From positions 1 to 15,164 of the forward strand of contig CALDLG010000028.1 in the NCBI GenBank assembly GCA_937910785.1: a stretch of DNA of 15,164 bases. Direction: 5' to 3'. The stretch is from an uncultured Lachnospiraceae bacterium. Its GTDB lineage: Bacteria > Bacillota > Clostridia > Lachnospirales > Lachnospiraceae. A program made the position numbers and the translations under genes. This document shows positions 1 through 7,428 of this stretch, piece by piece. The notes beneath the pieces were generated by a model, which worked only from the letters and a program-made list of their open reading frames with translations, searched no databases and was not told the origin of the DNA. The first letter of the stretch is position 1. Each line of letters starts with the position of its first letter.

Positions 1-15
1 CATATTAATGCCCAT
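1..15 (-). CDS. Possible start of a gene running off the left edge
   Basis: The minus strand carries ATG at 13-15 and a second in-frame ATG at 1-3, with an AGAAAGG ribosome-binding-like sequence just before the first and an in-frame TAA shortly upstream. A good promoter (68-96) points this way. Only about five codons (Met-Gly-Ile-Asn-Met) are inside the window, so no product can be named. The first ATG is almost touching the ribosome site and the second is rather far from it, so the start itself is uncertain. Confidence 0.3.
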
Positions 16-67
16 GCCTTTCTCTTAGCCTATGATTCTCATTTTTCCAAATCTTATGGCAACTTAT

Positions 68-96
68 AGTATAGCATTTTCAAATTTACTTGTCAT
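68..96 (-). promoter_or_regulatory. Sigma-A type promoter downstream of tepA
   Basis: Minus strand: -35 ATGACA at 91-96 (5 of 6 to consensus), a 17-nt spacer, and -10 TATACT at 68-73 (5 of 6). It begins four bases beyond the tepA stop codon and points to the gene that leaves the window on the left, leaving a leader of roughly 45 nt. There is no obvious hairpin terminator between tepA and this promoter, so read-through from tepA may add to expression of that next gene. Confidence 0.6.
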
Positions 97-99
97 CTC

Positions 100-996
100 C
101 TATTTTGTATCCGTTTTCCCATCCGCTTTTCCATCCGCTTTTCTTCTTTCCACCATCTCATGCAGGTGGCCGATGGCGTCACTGATACCGCCTACCTCAT
201 TGATAATGCCTTCTTCTACGGCTTCTCTGCCGACCAGCACGGTTCCCACATCCTTCGTCAGCATCCCGGTTTCCATCATCAGTTCTTCCAGCCGGGATTT
301 GGAAATTTTACAATGTCCACAGACAAAACCCGTAATCCGGTTCTGAATTTGTTTAAAATAATCAAAAGTCTGCTGTACGCCGATCACCATACCATTCAGC
401 CTGACCGGATGAATCACCATCGTACCCGTCGGCACGATATAGGAATAATCCGTACTGACCGCAATCGGCACACCGATGGAATGACTCCCGCCCAGTACAA
501 GCGATACCGTCGGCTTGCTCAGAGAAGCAATCATTTCCGCGATAGCCAGCCCGGCTTCCACATCACCGCCCATGGTATTCAGTAAAATCAGGACACCGTC
601 GATTTTCTGACTGTCCTCTATCGCCGCCAGCTGGGGCAGAATATGCTCATATTTCGTCGTCTTGGAAGAACCTCCCAGATTATCATGGCCTTCGATTTCC
701 CCGATGATCGTTATCAGATGAATGTTATGAGCCGATTCGTTTTCATCCAATGTCAGCTGACCCGTCGATTCGATCCGTTCGTCCCTGTGTTTCTCGGCCT
801 CAGCTTTGGAGGCTTTGCGCTCCTCTTCCTTTCCCCCCTTTTCATTCTTTTCTCTTCGACTGTCCTTTTTTTCTTCCTTATGGCTCTGCTTACCGTTTGA
901 ATAATCCTCTTCGAAATTCTTTCTGCCGTCTCTGTTATCCTTTATTTCCTTATTTTCCTGTCGGTTTCCCTGTTTATTTCCCATAGCAATAACCAT
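100..996 (-). CDS. tepA: ClpP-class serine protease, TepA/YmfB type
   Basis: ClpP-fold protein of the translocation-enhancing (TepA) family, a cytoplasmic protease proposed to act in protein export or as a Clp-like peptidase. The core begins near residue 92 and closely follows the Bacillus TepA pattern I know: TTKYEHILPQ at 113-122, LLNTMGGDVEAGLAIAEM at 138-155, the nucleophile Ser173 in GGSHSIGVP, His196 in VIHPVRL, and a likely third residue Asp249 in TKDVGT. Residues 6-80 are an extra, very charged, probably disordered stretch of Lys, Glu, Arg and Asp, and the C-terminus ends in KADG-type repeats. The first ATG lies 1 nt from AAAGGAG and the next in-frame ATG (984) lies 13 nt from it, so the start is ambiguous. 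The gene follows a terminator and is probably its own unit. Confidence 0.88.
   Translation of the reverse strand: MVIAMGNKQGNRQENKEIKDNRDGRKNFEEDYSNGKQSHKEEKKDSRREKNEKGGKEEERKASKAEAEKHRDERIESTGQLTLDENESAHNIHLITIIGEIEGHDNLGGSSKTTKYEHILPQLAAIEDSQKIDGVLILLNTMGGDVEAGLAIAEMIASLSKPTVSLVLGGSHSIGVPIAVSTDYSYIVPTGTMVIHPVRLNGMVIGVQQTFDYFKQIQNRITGFVCGHCKISKSRLEELMMETGMLTKDVGTVLVGREAVEEGIINEVGGISDAIGHLHEMVERRKADGKADGKTDTK
109..144. repeat. 12-bp repeat, three copies, at the tepA 3' end
   Basis: Three adjoining 12-bp units (109-120, 121-132, 133-144) differ by only one or two bases each. On the coding strand they give KADG-KADG-KTDT just before the stop. Because the unit is a multiple of three, copy changes would only lengthen or shorten the hydrophilic tail. 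Confidence 0.7.
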
Positions 997-1067
997 GCTC
1001 CTTTCTCAGCCTGCCTTTTCTGCCGGTCTTCGCCCGGAATAAGGGCCGCCTCTGATTTTTATTCCAC

Positions 1068-1101
1068 AAAAAAAGAGAATTACGAACTGCAATTCCCTTT
1101 T
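1068..1101 (-). terminator. Intrinsic terminator of the surface-gene operon
   Basis: On the minus strand AAGGGAATT pairs with AATTCTCTT (one G-U pair), extended by two more pairs inside to a loop of about five bases, and is followed at once by a run of seven T. It stands between the DUF4956 gene and tepA. The other strand also has a short T-rich tail, but there is no plus-strand gene for it to serve. Confidence 0.8.
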
Positions 1102-1145
1102 AGTCTTTGTGATATTTCGTTTTTTATTCATAAAAGGCCAAATCC

Positions 1146-1161
1146 GGCGGAATTTTCCGCC
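1146..1161 (-). other. GC-rich stem-loop just after the DUF4956 stop codon
   Basis: GGCGGA and TCCGCC pair around a 4-nt A/T loop three bases past the stop codon at 1165. It lacks a proper T-run of its own, so it may stabilise the 3' end of the message or slow polymerase before the stronger terminator at 1068-1101. Confidence 0.45.
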
Positions 1162-1164
1162 CCG

Positions 1165-1839
1165 TCAGAAAGTAACTTCTCCGTCATGCGCAATCAGGGA
1201 TGCGGAAACGATATGGGGAAGCTCCATCAGTTCCGTAACAAGTTTTGCCTCTTCTTTTACCCTGACCTCTACCGCCATATCCAGATGGTCCTTTGTCAGA
1301 TTTCTCGCCTGTACTTTATGAAGACTACAGTATTTTTGCACGACTTCCATAATCTTTTCCTCATTTTCATAAACGGAAGAATTGATTAACAGAATCTGAG
1401 GCGCCTTCGCAATCGGCAGCCAGTCGGCAATCAGAATTCCGACTGTCAGCACGATGGAGGCAATCACCGCAATGATGGAAAAACCGGCCCCGCACACAAT
1501 ACCGACGCTGATGGACCAGAACAGGAAAACAAGGTCCATCGGGTCTTTGATTGCGGTTCTGAAGCGAACGATCGACAGCGCGCCCACCATGCCAAGAGAA
1601 ATGACGATGCTCGACTGAATTGTCAGAATAATAGCCGCCGTGATCACCGCCAGCGCAGGAAGGGCAATGTTAAAATTCTTATTATAAAATGCCGTCCTGT
1701 TAATCATACGGTAAAGAATAAATATGTATGCGGCGATCAGCACCGTAATAACCATACATACGATAACAGACTTCACGGACAGCCCCGAAGAGGCATATCC
1801 TTCCAAAAAAGATTTCTTTAAAATATCTACAATGCTCAT
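1165..1839 (-). CDS. DUF4956 family membrane protein
   Basis: Integral membrane protein of 224 residues, assigned to the DUF4956 family by its hallmark GALSIVRFRTAIKDPMDL at 86-103. Four or five hydrophobic segments lie at about 23-43, 58-83, 102-118 and 120-140, followed by a soluble C-terminal domain (about 145-224) with an alpha-beta look. The molecular function is unknown. Members are often found beside VTC-domain polymerases and CotH proteins, as here, and I infer that it is the membrane partner of the VTC protein encoded upstream. Its ATG overlaps the VTC stop codon (ATGA), with GGAGG 9 nt upstream, so the two are translationally coupled. It is the last gene before the terminator at 1068-1101. 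Confidence 0.85.
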   Translation of the reverse strand: MSIVDILKKSFLEGYASSGLSVKSVIVCMVITVLIAAYIFILYRMINRTAFYNKNFNIALPALAVITAAIILTIQSSIVISLGMVGALSIVRFRTAIKDPMDLVFLFWSISVGIVCGAGFSIIAVIASIVLTVGILIADWLPIAKAPQILLINSSVYENEEKIMEVVQKYCSLHKVQARNLTKDHLDMAVEVRVKEEAKLVTELMELPHIVSASLIAHDGEVTF

Positions 1840-2588
1840 ATTCTGATTCCTCCATAGGTGTTATACTTTCGACACAGATAATATTTGGAAAAACTGCTCC
1901 ACTGCAGAGTATCCAGCTGGATATGGTTCTTAATATAGCCGGGCAGAAATTCATCCCATTTTACCTCAAATACGGACATTCCCTTTTCCAGAACGGGCCT
2001 CCTCCGGATCTTTTCTTCCAGAAAACTGTCTAAATCATTCGAAGACTCAATGTCCTCGTCAAAGGTCACACGGACGTTTCCGTTTGCTTCCACAAAAGGA
2101 TACCTCGTGTATTCCACGATAACCGCAGGACGCATGGCTTTTCCCTGCAGCTGCAAGAGAAGCTCCTGCTGTTCCTCCTCCATTCCGGAAGTGATTCTCA
2201 CCGTTTTTCCGCACATCAGACTGCGGCATGTTTCCTCATCGATACGGCAGGAGCGTTTCCGGATCATCTGGCGCCGTTTGCTCTTTTTTTCCAGAAAAAT
2301 ATTTTCCGGATCGGCATTGTATATGCGTATCCGGTATTTATCCCGTTCTCCGACACCGTTTTCGTTCTCATAATAACAACGGTCCCCTGCCGAGTCGAAA
2401 TAAAGACTTCTTACCCGGTAACAGCCGTCCTCCAGCGCATGCTCGTCTCTTTTCAGTATCGCCCCTGCACGCGCTTTTAAAACAGCATTCTGCATGCTGT
2501 TGCACAAATATTTATCTTCATGCCTGTATTTTTGTGCCGCCGCTTCTTCTATCATATGATATTCTCCACCTGCTCCGTCTTTATTCAT
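1836..2588 (-). CDS. VTC-domain polyphosphate polymerase
   Basis: Soluble protein of the triphosphate-tunnel / VTC family. The yeast relative Vtc4 makes polyphosphate from ATP. The tunnel residues expected of an active enzyme are present: RHEDKY at 22-27, YRVRSLYFD at 57-65, KYRIRIY at 84-90, LEKKSK at 99-104, VRVTFDEDI at 172-180, VFEVKWDE at 206-213 and SSFSKY at 231-236. Polyphosphate synthesis is inferred from the family and is not certain for bacterial members. The start at 2588 overlaps the previous stop by 4 nt. A second ATG at 2555 (residue 12) has the better site, GGTGGAG with 8-nt spacing, and would still leave the RHEDKY strand intact. The gene is coupled to DUF4956 downstream, which suggests a two-component membrane complex. 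Confidence 0.85.
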   Translation of the reverse strand: MNKDGAGGEYHMIEEAAAQKYRHEDKYLCNSMQNAVLKARAGAILKRDEHALEDGCYRVRSLYFDSAGDRCYYENENGVGERDKYRIRIYNADPENIFLEKKSKRRQMIRKRSCRIDEETCRSLMCGKTVRITSGMEEEQQELLLQLQGKAMRPAVIVEYTRYPFVEANGNVRVTFDEDIESSNDLDSFLEEKIRRRPVLEKGMSVFEVKWDEFLPGYIKNHIQLDTLQWSSFSKYYLCRKYNTYGGIRI

Positions 2589-3478
2589 TGCTCCGGCATC
2601 TCCTCAAATTCCACGATGCCATCGCACCGGACAGTCTCCAAAACCGCATACAGATCCGTCCTGCAGCCCGATACGGAAACATATCGGTTAGCGGATACCG
2701 CATATTCTCCGGCTATCACCTTACAGCTTCCGCCCTCTATAATAACCAGACTTCTGTCTCCATTTGACAGAATCCCGATTCCCTCACATTCCGCTTCCAC
2801 CTCGCTGTCATGGATAATCACACCATCATTTCCTCTGATTCCATCCTTTTTTGCCTTCACATAGAGTCTGGTATTCACCAGCTTAAGCTGATCCTTAGTG
2901 CGCACCGCATCGGCATAATACCCGTATACCGACAGAAATCCGCCGCCGTTTATTGTCAGATCCGCATTACTGAAAACACAGGCCCTGATCTCATCGTCAT
3001 ATTCGGGACCGTCGCTTACGACATTTTCCGTTCCTTCTTTTACCGTGATAATGACCTTGGCGGCATTTTCAACATAAATGGCGGCTCCGTCGGCCGATTT
3101 GATTTCCACTCCATCCAGAATCAGATGAACAACCTCGTCCTCACATACACTGATCACAAGCCTTCCACGATCGAGCTTTCCGCTGAGCAGGTAAGTCCCT
3201 TCTTCACCGATGATAAGCCTGTGCCCGTCCCAGCTGCCAAATCCGCCGTTTTCCTCCGGATGCGCCAGATCGATTTCCATGGCGCCCTCCTCCGACGTAT
3301 TATAATCGTGATTGGTCATTTCATACCGTTCCTGCCCGTTTGCAGCCGACGTTTCCGAATATATCGTCTGCGCTGTTCCTACCGGCATGTTAAGAACTTC
3401 CCGGCAGCCGGTCAGCATCATCGTACTCCCAATCAGACAGGCGGTCAAAACAATCTTTTTCCTCTTCAATCTTCCCAT
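2585..3478 (-). CDS. Cthe_2159-type carbohydrate-binding lipoprotein
   Basis: Predicted surface lipoprotein of 297 residues. It has a basic N-terminus, a hydrophobic stretch at 9-22 and the lipobox LTGC with Cys25 as the lipidation site. From about residue 85 it matches the Cthe_2159 / DUF4353 pattern: TYLLSGKLDRGRLVISV, then VVHLILDGVEIKSADGAAIYVENA, then an Asn/Gly-rich series of short strands (DLTINGGGFLSVYGYYADAV, KKDGIRGNDGV), consistent with a right-handed beta-helix. The founding member binds acidic plant polysaccharide, but the ligand here is unknown. I chose ATG 3478 because AGGTGG lies 7 nt before it. The frame stays open upstream to a TTG at 3508, which has no ribosome site and would overlap cotH. 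Spacing to cotH is 16 nt, and the stop overlaps the VTC start. Confidence 0.85.
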   Translation of the reverse strand: MGRLKRKKIVLTACLIGSTMMLTGCREVLNMPVGTAQTIYSETSAANGQERYEMTNHDYNTSEEGAMEIDLAHPEENGGFGSWDGHRLIIGEEGTYLLSGKLDRGRLVISVCEDEVVHLILDGVEIKSADGAAIYVENAAKVIITVKEGTENVVSDGPEYDDEIRACVFSNADLTINGGGFLSVYGYYADAVRTKDQLKLVNTRLYVKAKKDGIRGNDGVIIHDSEVEAECEGIGILSNGDRSLVIIEGGSCKVIAGEYAVSANRYVSVSGCRTDLYAVLETVRCDGIVEFEEMPEQ

Positions 3479-3494
3479 GCCCTTTCCACCTCGT

Positions 3495-5870
3495 TTAATC
3501 CTTTTCAAATACGGCCTGTACTTTCAGTCCGCTCTCCGACAGCACGATTTCAAGCTGTTCTTCCGTTCCCGACACATCCCCGCTCCAGCGGACGAAATGA
3601 TATCCTTCGGCCGGAACCGCAGTAAGCAGAATCGGATCGCCCGCAAAATACTGTCCCGTCCATGTTTCCGTCGTAATCTCCGCCGTGTTTACATATACAA
3701 CGCCCTCCGGAATCGTTTGCGTAACCGTCACGCCGGCCAGCGCCGTTTCCGGCGCGAACCGCTCTTTCAATTCCCGCACCGCCGTCGGGAAACGATTGTA
3801 AAAAAAGTCATCTATTTCTTTAAGATACTGCTCAAGATTCTCTTTCGAATAATCGGGATTTTCAAACCGTCTCCGGTCCATGATAATCTGATCCCCGTAA
3901 ATTTCTTTCCAGCGCATCAGCTCTTCGTGCACGTTATCATAGGCATAGACCGTATTGGCAATATCCATAAAGGTTGTGCGAAACTGTCTTTTGAACTGTT
4001 CATTTGCCATAAGGCTCTGCAGTACCGGTTCCTGAAACAGCGCATTATTTTCTATTCCCGCTGACTCCGGATGCAGCGTATCATCCAGATCAAACAGCAT
4101 CCACCGCCATTTACAGTCTCCGTAAGGTGAGTCCTCCGGTTCAATCGTTCTCCACAATGCCGTATTCGTCTGAAAAGAAACATCTCTGTTATCCACATAC
4201 AGATTGATACAGCAGTAATCGATCAGACTCTGCACATCTATGCTCTCACACACCATCTCATAGACATCATCATACGACAGATCGCATTCGGTAATAAGCG
4301 CGCACATATACTCATACGCTTCCTGGGCGCTGCTTCCGCCGACCGCAGCCGCATCCGCATCCATAATCCAGACATTGCCGGCGCTGACACCATAATGATT
4401 CTGTAAATATTCTTCCTTATAGCGTTCCCGGATATCGTAGATTCCCCAATATTCCCCATTCAGGAACAGGGCCGTGGGAAACGCCTTCTGAACGGATACG
4501 TTTCTGTCATCGGTCAGACTGACCAGAAAGGCATCTCTGATATCATCCGCAACCCGCAGCTTCACCATGGAATAAAAAACATCGTCCGAAAAAAAGCCGC
4601 AGGGAAACAGCGCCTGTTCATCATAAATCGTCCGGCCGTACAGATTGAAAGATTTCTTCAGGCCGGAGCGCGTCGATTGTCCCGCAATGCGGATTCCCGC
4701 ATTCTGTGTAAAGCAGTGCCGGCGTTCCCCGTCAAAAAGAGATACCGCCGCCTCGCGCTCCCACTCCCTGCCATCGTTAAATGCATTGGAAGCCATATAA
4801 CGGTAATGCGTATTTCCATCCTCATCCACATAGGACTCCGCCAGTTCCCCGTTCTGCATTCCCTTCTCTTTGTATTTCTCCATCGCCGCGCCGTTTACAT
4901 AAATCCCGTACTCCTCATCAAAAAAGCTGTCCGGGTCCGCCACAACGGAAAGCACGGATATCCCGCCATAACCTTCTTTTTCCTGATATCCTACAAAATA
5001 CACGCCTGTAACGGTTTCACTCACCGTATTATCCTGCCCGTTATAGCTGACTGCCCGGACAATTGTTGCCTTATCCACCGGAAACGGCGGCGTATAATCT
5101 TTCGTGGGCGCCAGATCCGTTCTGGAAGCGTATACATTCTCTCCGGGACTCGCATCGTCTATGATAATCGGCTCCCGATAGGGAATGTCGTCGGCCGTCG
5201 GCTCACTGCCATCCAGTGTGTAATAAACCGTCTCTCCCTCACCGGCCAAAAGCTCCAGTGTAAAGGGCTCCTCATAAAATCCGCTTTCCACGCTGAAAAC
5301 AGGTCCATCCAGTTCAGGCGAGGGCAGAATTTGGGCCTCCCCGTTGGCACTTCCGATCGTCGCCGTCATATGCTCCCAGACATCTTCCCCATCAGTCCTT
5401 CTTCCGTAACTCGTATTATAGGTAAGTAACGGAACTACGACGGAATCAACGGTTTCTCCGGTATCCTGACGACTTAAAAAGATCTCCTCCCCGCTCCCGG
5501 AAATACCAAATCCAATCCGTCCGGCATCGAAATCATCCGTTCCATCCAGCCATATGACATAATGGCCGCCGGGTGGAAGCGTTATGGCGTCCAGCGGATA
5601 TTTCCACAACCGGTCCGGATCGTCAGACAAAAAATAACCGGCCAGTGAAACATCCTCCGAACCGGCATTATATAACTCGATATAGTCCGACCAGACACCA
5701 TTATCATCCCTGGCCAGTGTGAAGTTTCTGCTGCATATCTCATTCAGAACAATCTGTTTTTCTTCGGAAAAAGAAGAAATTCCGGAAACCATACAAAAGA
5801 ATACGGCTGTAAGAGCAAGCAGCAGACCGCACATTATTATTTTATAAAAATTCCGATTCCGCATTTTCAT
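3495..5870 (-). CDS. Secreted multidomain CotH-kinase family protein
   Basis: Large exported protein (791 residues). A signal peptide or membrane anchor lies at about 8-33. Next come a lamin-tail-like domain at 38-175 (IVLNEICSRN, DYIELYNAG, LAGYFLSDD), a chitobiase-C-like beta-sandwich at 188-290 (VYYTLDGSEPT), a CotH kinase domain at about 300-700, and an InlB/Listeria-type repeat at 725-789 (LTAVPAEGYHFVRWSG). In the CotH domain, AGIRIAGQSTRSGLKKSF (391-408) and RWMLFDLDDTL (589-599) are the conserved blocks, and the latter carries the acidic metal-binding residues. CotH of Bacillus is an atypical protein kinase acting on spore-coat proteins. Here the export signal and adhesion-like domains point to a role outside the membrane, with unknown substrate. 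The ATG has a weak AAAGGG site, and ATG at codon 3 is an alternative. Confidence 0.88.
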   Translation of the reverse strand: MKMRNRNFYKIIMCGLLLALTAVFFCMVSGISSFSEEKQIVLNEICSRNFTLARDDNGVWSDYIELYNAGSEDVSLAGYFLSDDPDRLWKYPLDAITLPPGGHYVIWLDGTDDFDAGRIGFGISGSGEEIFLSRQDTGETVDSVVVPLLTYNTSYGRRTDGEDVWEHMTATIGSANGEAQILPSPELDGPVFSVESGFYEEPFTLELLAGEGETVYYTLDGSEPTADDIPYREPIIIDDASPGENVYASRTDLAPTKDYTPPFPVDKATIVRAVSYNGQDNTVSETVTGVYFVGYQEKEGYGGISVLSVVADPDSFFDEEYGIYVNGAAMEKYKEKGMQNGELAESYVDEDGNTHYRYMASNAFNDGREWEREAAVSLFDGERRHCFTQNAGIRIAGQSTRSGLKKSFNLYGRTIYDEQALFPCGFFSDDVFYSMVKLRVADDIRDAFLVSLTDDRNVSVQKAFPTALFLNGEYWGIYDIRERYKEEYLQNHYGVSAGNVWIMDADAAAVGGSSAQEAYEYMCALITECDLSYDDVYEMVCESIDVQSLIDYCCINLYVDNRDVSFQTNTALWRTIEPEDSPYGDCKWRWMLFDLDDTLHPESAGIENNALFQEPVLQSLMANEQFKRQFRTTFMDIANTVYAYDNVHEELMRWKEIYGDQIIMDRRRFENPDYSKENLEQYLKEIDDFFYNRFPTAVRELKERFAPETALAGVTVTQTIPEGVVYVNTAEITTETWTGQYFAGDPILLTAVPAEGYHFVRWSGDVSGTEEQLEIVLSESGLKVQAVFEKD

Positions 5871-5891
5871 GAAAAACGCCCTTTATTCTTT

Positions 5892-5947
5892 ATAAAATAT
5901 CAAACTCATTGTTTTCGTCATAAAATATCAAAGTCATCATTTTCGTC
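5892..5947. repeat. 28-bp tandem duplication across a stop codon
   Basis: Copies at 5892-5919 and 5920-5947 match at 25 of 28 positions. On the minus strand the upstream copy encodes the last residues of the membrane protein (DENDDFDIL). The stop TGA forms at the junction of the two copies. The second copy would encode DENNEFDIL followed by TAA, but it is out of frame because 28 is not a multiple of three. Confidence 0.85.
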
Positions 5948-7411
5948 AGGCTCCAGATCAAATACCATCTGCTCCTGCGCTATCTCATACTGATAATCCA
6001 TCGTTCTTTTCTCGTGTTTTTTAGGCAGTGGCAGCGGATTTTCCAGAAACCGGGGTTTTTCTGCCACAGAACGTTCCTCCGGTTCCCCATCGTCCGAAAG
6101 TTCGACCGTCATCTGTTGTGAAAACGCTTCCACATTCTCCGTTACAAAGCTCTGCTGCAAACCGATGCCCGCCAGAACGCTCCACAAAAAAATCGAAAAT
6201 ACCTGATAAGACAGAACCCCCACCGCCGAAAGCGGTGTAGGCGCCAGAAGAAACAGCAGGCACATCCAGAAAGAAGCATTCTGCACCCTCTTTCTGTTCC
6301 AGAAAGCGGCAATCAAAAAACATGCGGCCAGGACAAGAACCATGCATTCTATCAGGGAAATTTCCGTCCGGTAAAATACATAGTCGATCGGAAGGCTGTT
6401 TTGATACAGCATAAGCCATTCCCGCAGCAGCTCTTCCGTTTCCATATAATAGCTGTAAGCATTCAAAGCGAGCAATCCCCAAAAAATCAGTCCGCCGGAC
6501 AAAAGAGCCGTCAAAAAAAGCAGGACGGAACTTCCCATACTTCTTCCGCTTTTTTCTCCGCTATCCTGCTCCGATGACATTTCTCCGCCGCGAACGCCGG
6601 TAAACAAACCGAACAGCAGAATCACCAGGGTCAGGCAGACCGCATCCAGATACGTCAGAAATCCAATCGTCAGCCCCGCCAGCGCCGCTCCCAAAAAGGC
6701 TTGTCCCGTTTTGAAACAGTACCGGCAGTCGTTCCTGACATAGCCTCCGACAACAAACATTCCGGCCAGATACAGAAGAAAAAGCAGGCTTTCCGGCGTC
6801 ATCGTGAGAGCCTGCCCCGCATAAACGGAAGAAACCGCAAGCATAAACATCACAATGCATGCGGGAAGCCTTCCGGCCAGACTTCTGACTGTAAAAAAGG
6901 CAAAAAGAACTGTCAGCATCTGCACCAGAATCTGAAGCCAGACGGCAGCAATGACTTTATTTCCCAGAAAAGACAAAACAAAAGACAGACACATCGTATA
7001 AAAGTAAGAAGCGCCATGTATCATCGGTTCCACAACGTTTTCCTCTTTGACCGCCGCCATCTGATAATATTGTGTCACCGTAAGATCGTCCATATTCTGC
7101 AAATACAAAAATATCCGATACAGCAGACCGATAAAAAAAATGCTGAGCACGGCAAAAACTTCCCACAGATAAATCGTCCGCCCGCTGACGGTGTACTTCT
7201 CTTTGACCAATTTAGTCAGTTTGCGAATCAGAAAGTACAAACCGGCTCCTGCCGCAAAGACTGCGGCCACGAAAAGAACCGTGCCGCAGTTCATGGCCGC
7301 ATTTATTTTTTTCTGCCAGAACAATATCGCATAATTGGCAAGCATCACTCCTGTCAGGCAGGTGTAAACGGCCCAGAGAAGACAGCTCAGCCACGTTTTT
7401 TTATATATCAT
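5918..7411 (-). CDS. Multi-pass membrane protein, possible GT-C-type glycosyltransferase
   Basis: About ten to twelve hydrophobic segments fill residues 8-415, followed by a cytoplasmic-looking tail (about 420-497). The layout resembles the GT-C / family-39 glycosyltransferases of Clostridia: a first outer loop with acidic residues (NMDDLTVTQYYQ, about 106-117), then HGASYFYTMCLSFVLSFLGN and further helices. I see no catalytic motif strong enough to prove sugar transfer. The tail holds FLENPLPLPKKHEKRTMDY (about 455-473) and ends in the acidic DEPDEN-type run DLEPDENDDFDIL, a tail style I associate with clostridial membrane proteins. The start ATG has AAGGA 8 nt upstream. It lies 17 nt after metY and 47 nt before cotH, so it probably leads the surface module and may share a message with metY. 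Its stop lies in the 28-bp duplication. Confidence 0.6.
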   Translation of the reverse strand: MIYKKTWLSCLLWAVYTCLTGVMLANYAILFWQKKINAAMNCGTVLFVAAVFAAGAGLYFLIRKLTKLVKEKYTVSGRTIYLWEVFAVLSIFFIGLLYRIFLYLQNMDDLTVTQYYQMAAVKEENVVEPMIHGASYFYTMCLSFVLSFLGNKVIAAVWLQILVQMLTVLFAFFTVRSLAGRLPACIVMFMLAVSSVYAGQALTMTPESLLFLLYLAGMFVVGGYVRNDCRYCFKTGQAFLGAALAGLTIGFLTYLDAVCLTLVILLFGLFTGVRGGEMSSEQDSGEKSGRSMGSSVLLFLTALLSGGLIFWGLLALNAYSYYMETEELLREWLMLYQNSLPIDYVFYRTEISLIECMVLVLAACFLIAAFWNRKRVQNASFWMCLLFLLAPTPLSAVGVLSYQVFSIFLWSVLAGIGLQQSFVTENVEAFSQQMTVELSDDGEPEERSVAEKPRFLENPLPLPKKHEKRTMDYQYEIAQEQMVFDLEPDENDDFDIL

Positions 7412-7428
7412 GTTCCTTATCCTTTGTT

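Noticed and set aside
1105..1164. A small gene between DUF4956 and the terminator
   Set aside because: The stretch holds stem-loops and A/T-rich DNA but no frame with a start, ribosome site and credible length.
3479..3508. Upstream TTG start for the carbohydrate-binding lipoprotein
   Set aside because: No ribosome site precedes it and it would overlap cotH, whereas ATG at 3478 has AGGTGG at 7 nt.
2810..5429. Long plus-strand open frames opposite the lipoprotein and cotH genes (for example 2810-3625, 3312-4064, 4677-5429)
   Set aside because: Their translations are rich in Arg, His, Pro and Ser with no recognisable domain, and they lie opposite genes with clear family motifs. They are antisense shadows.
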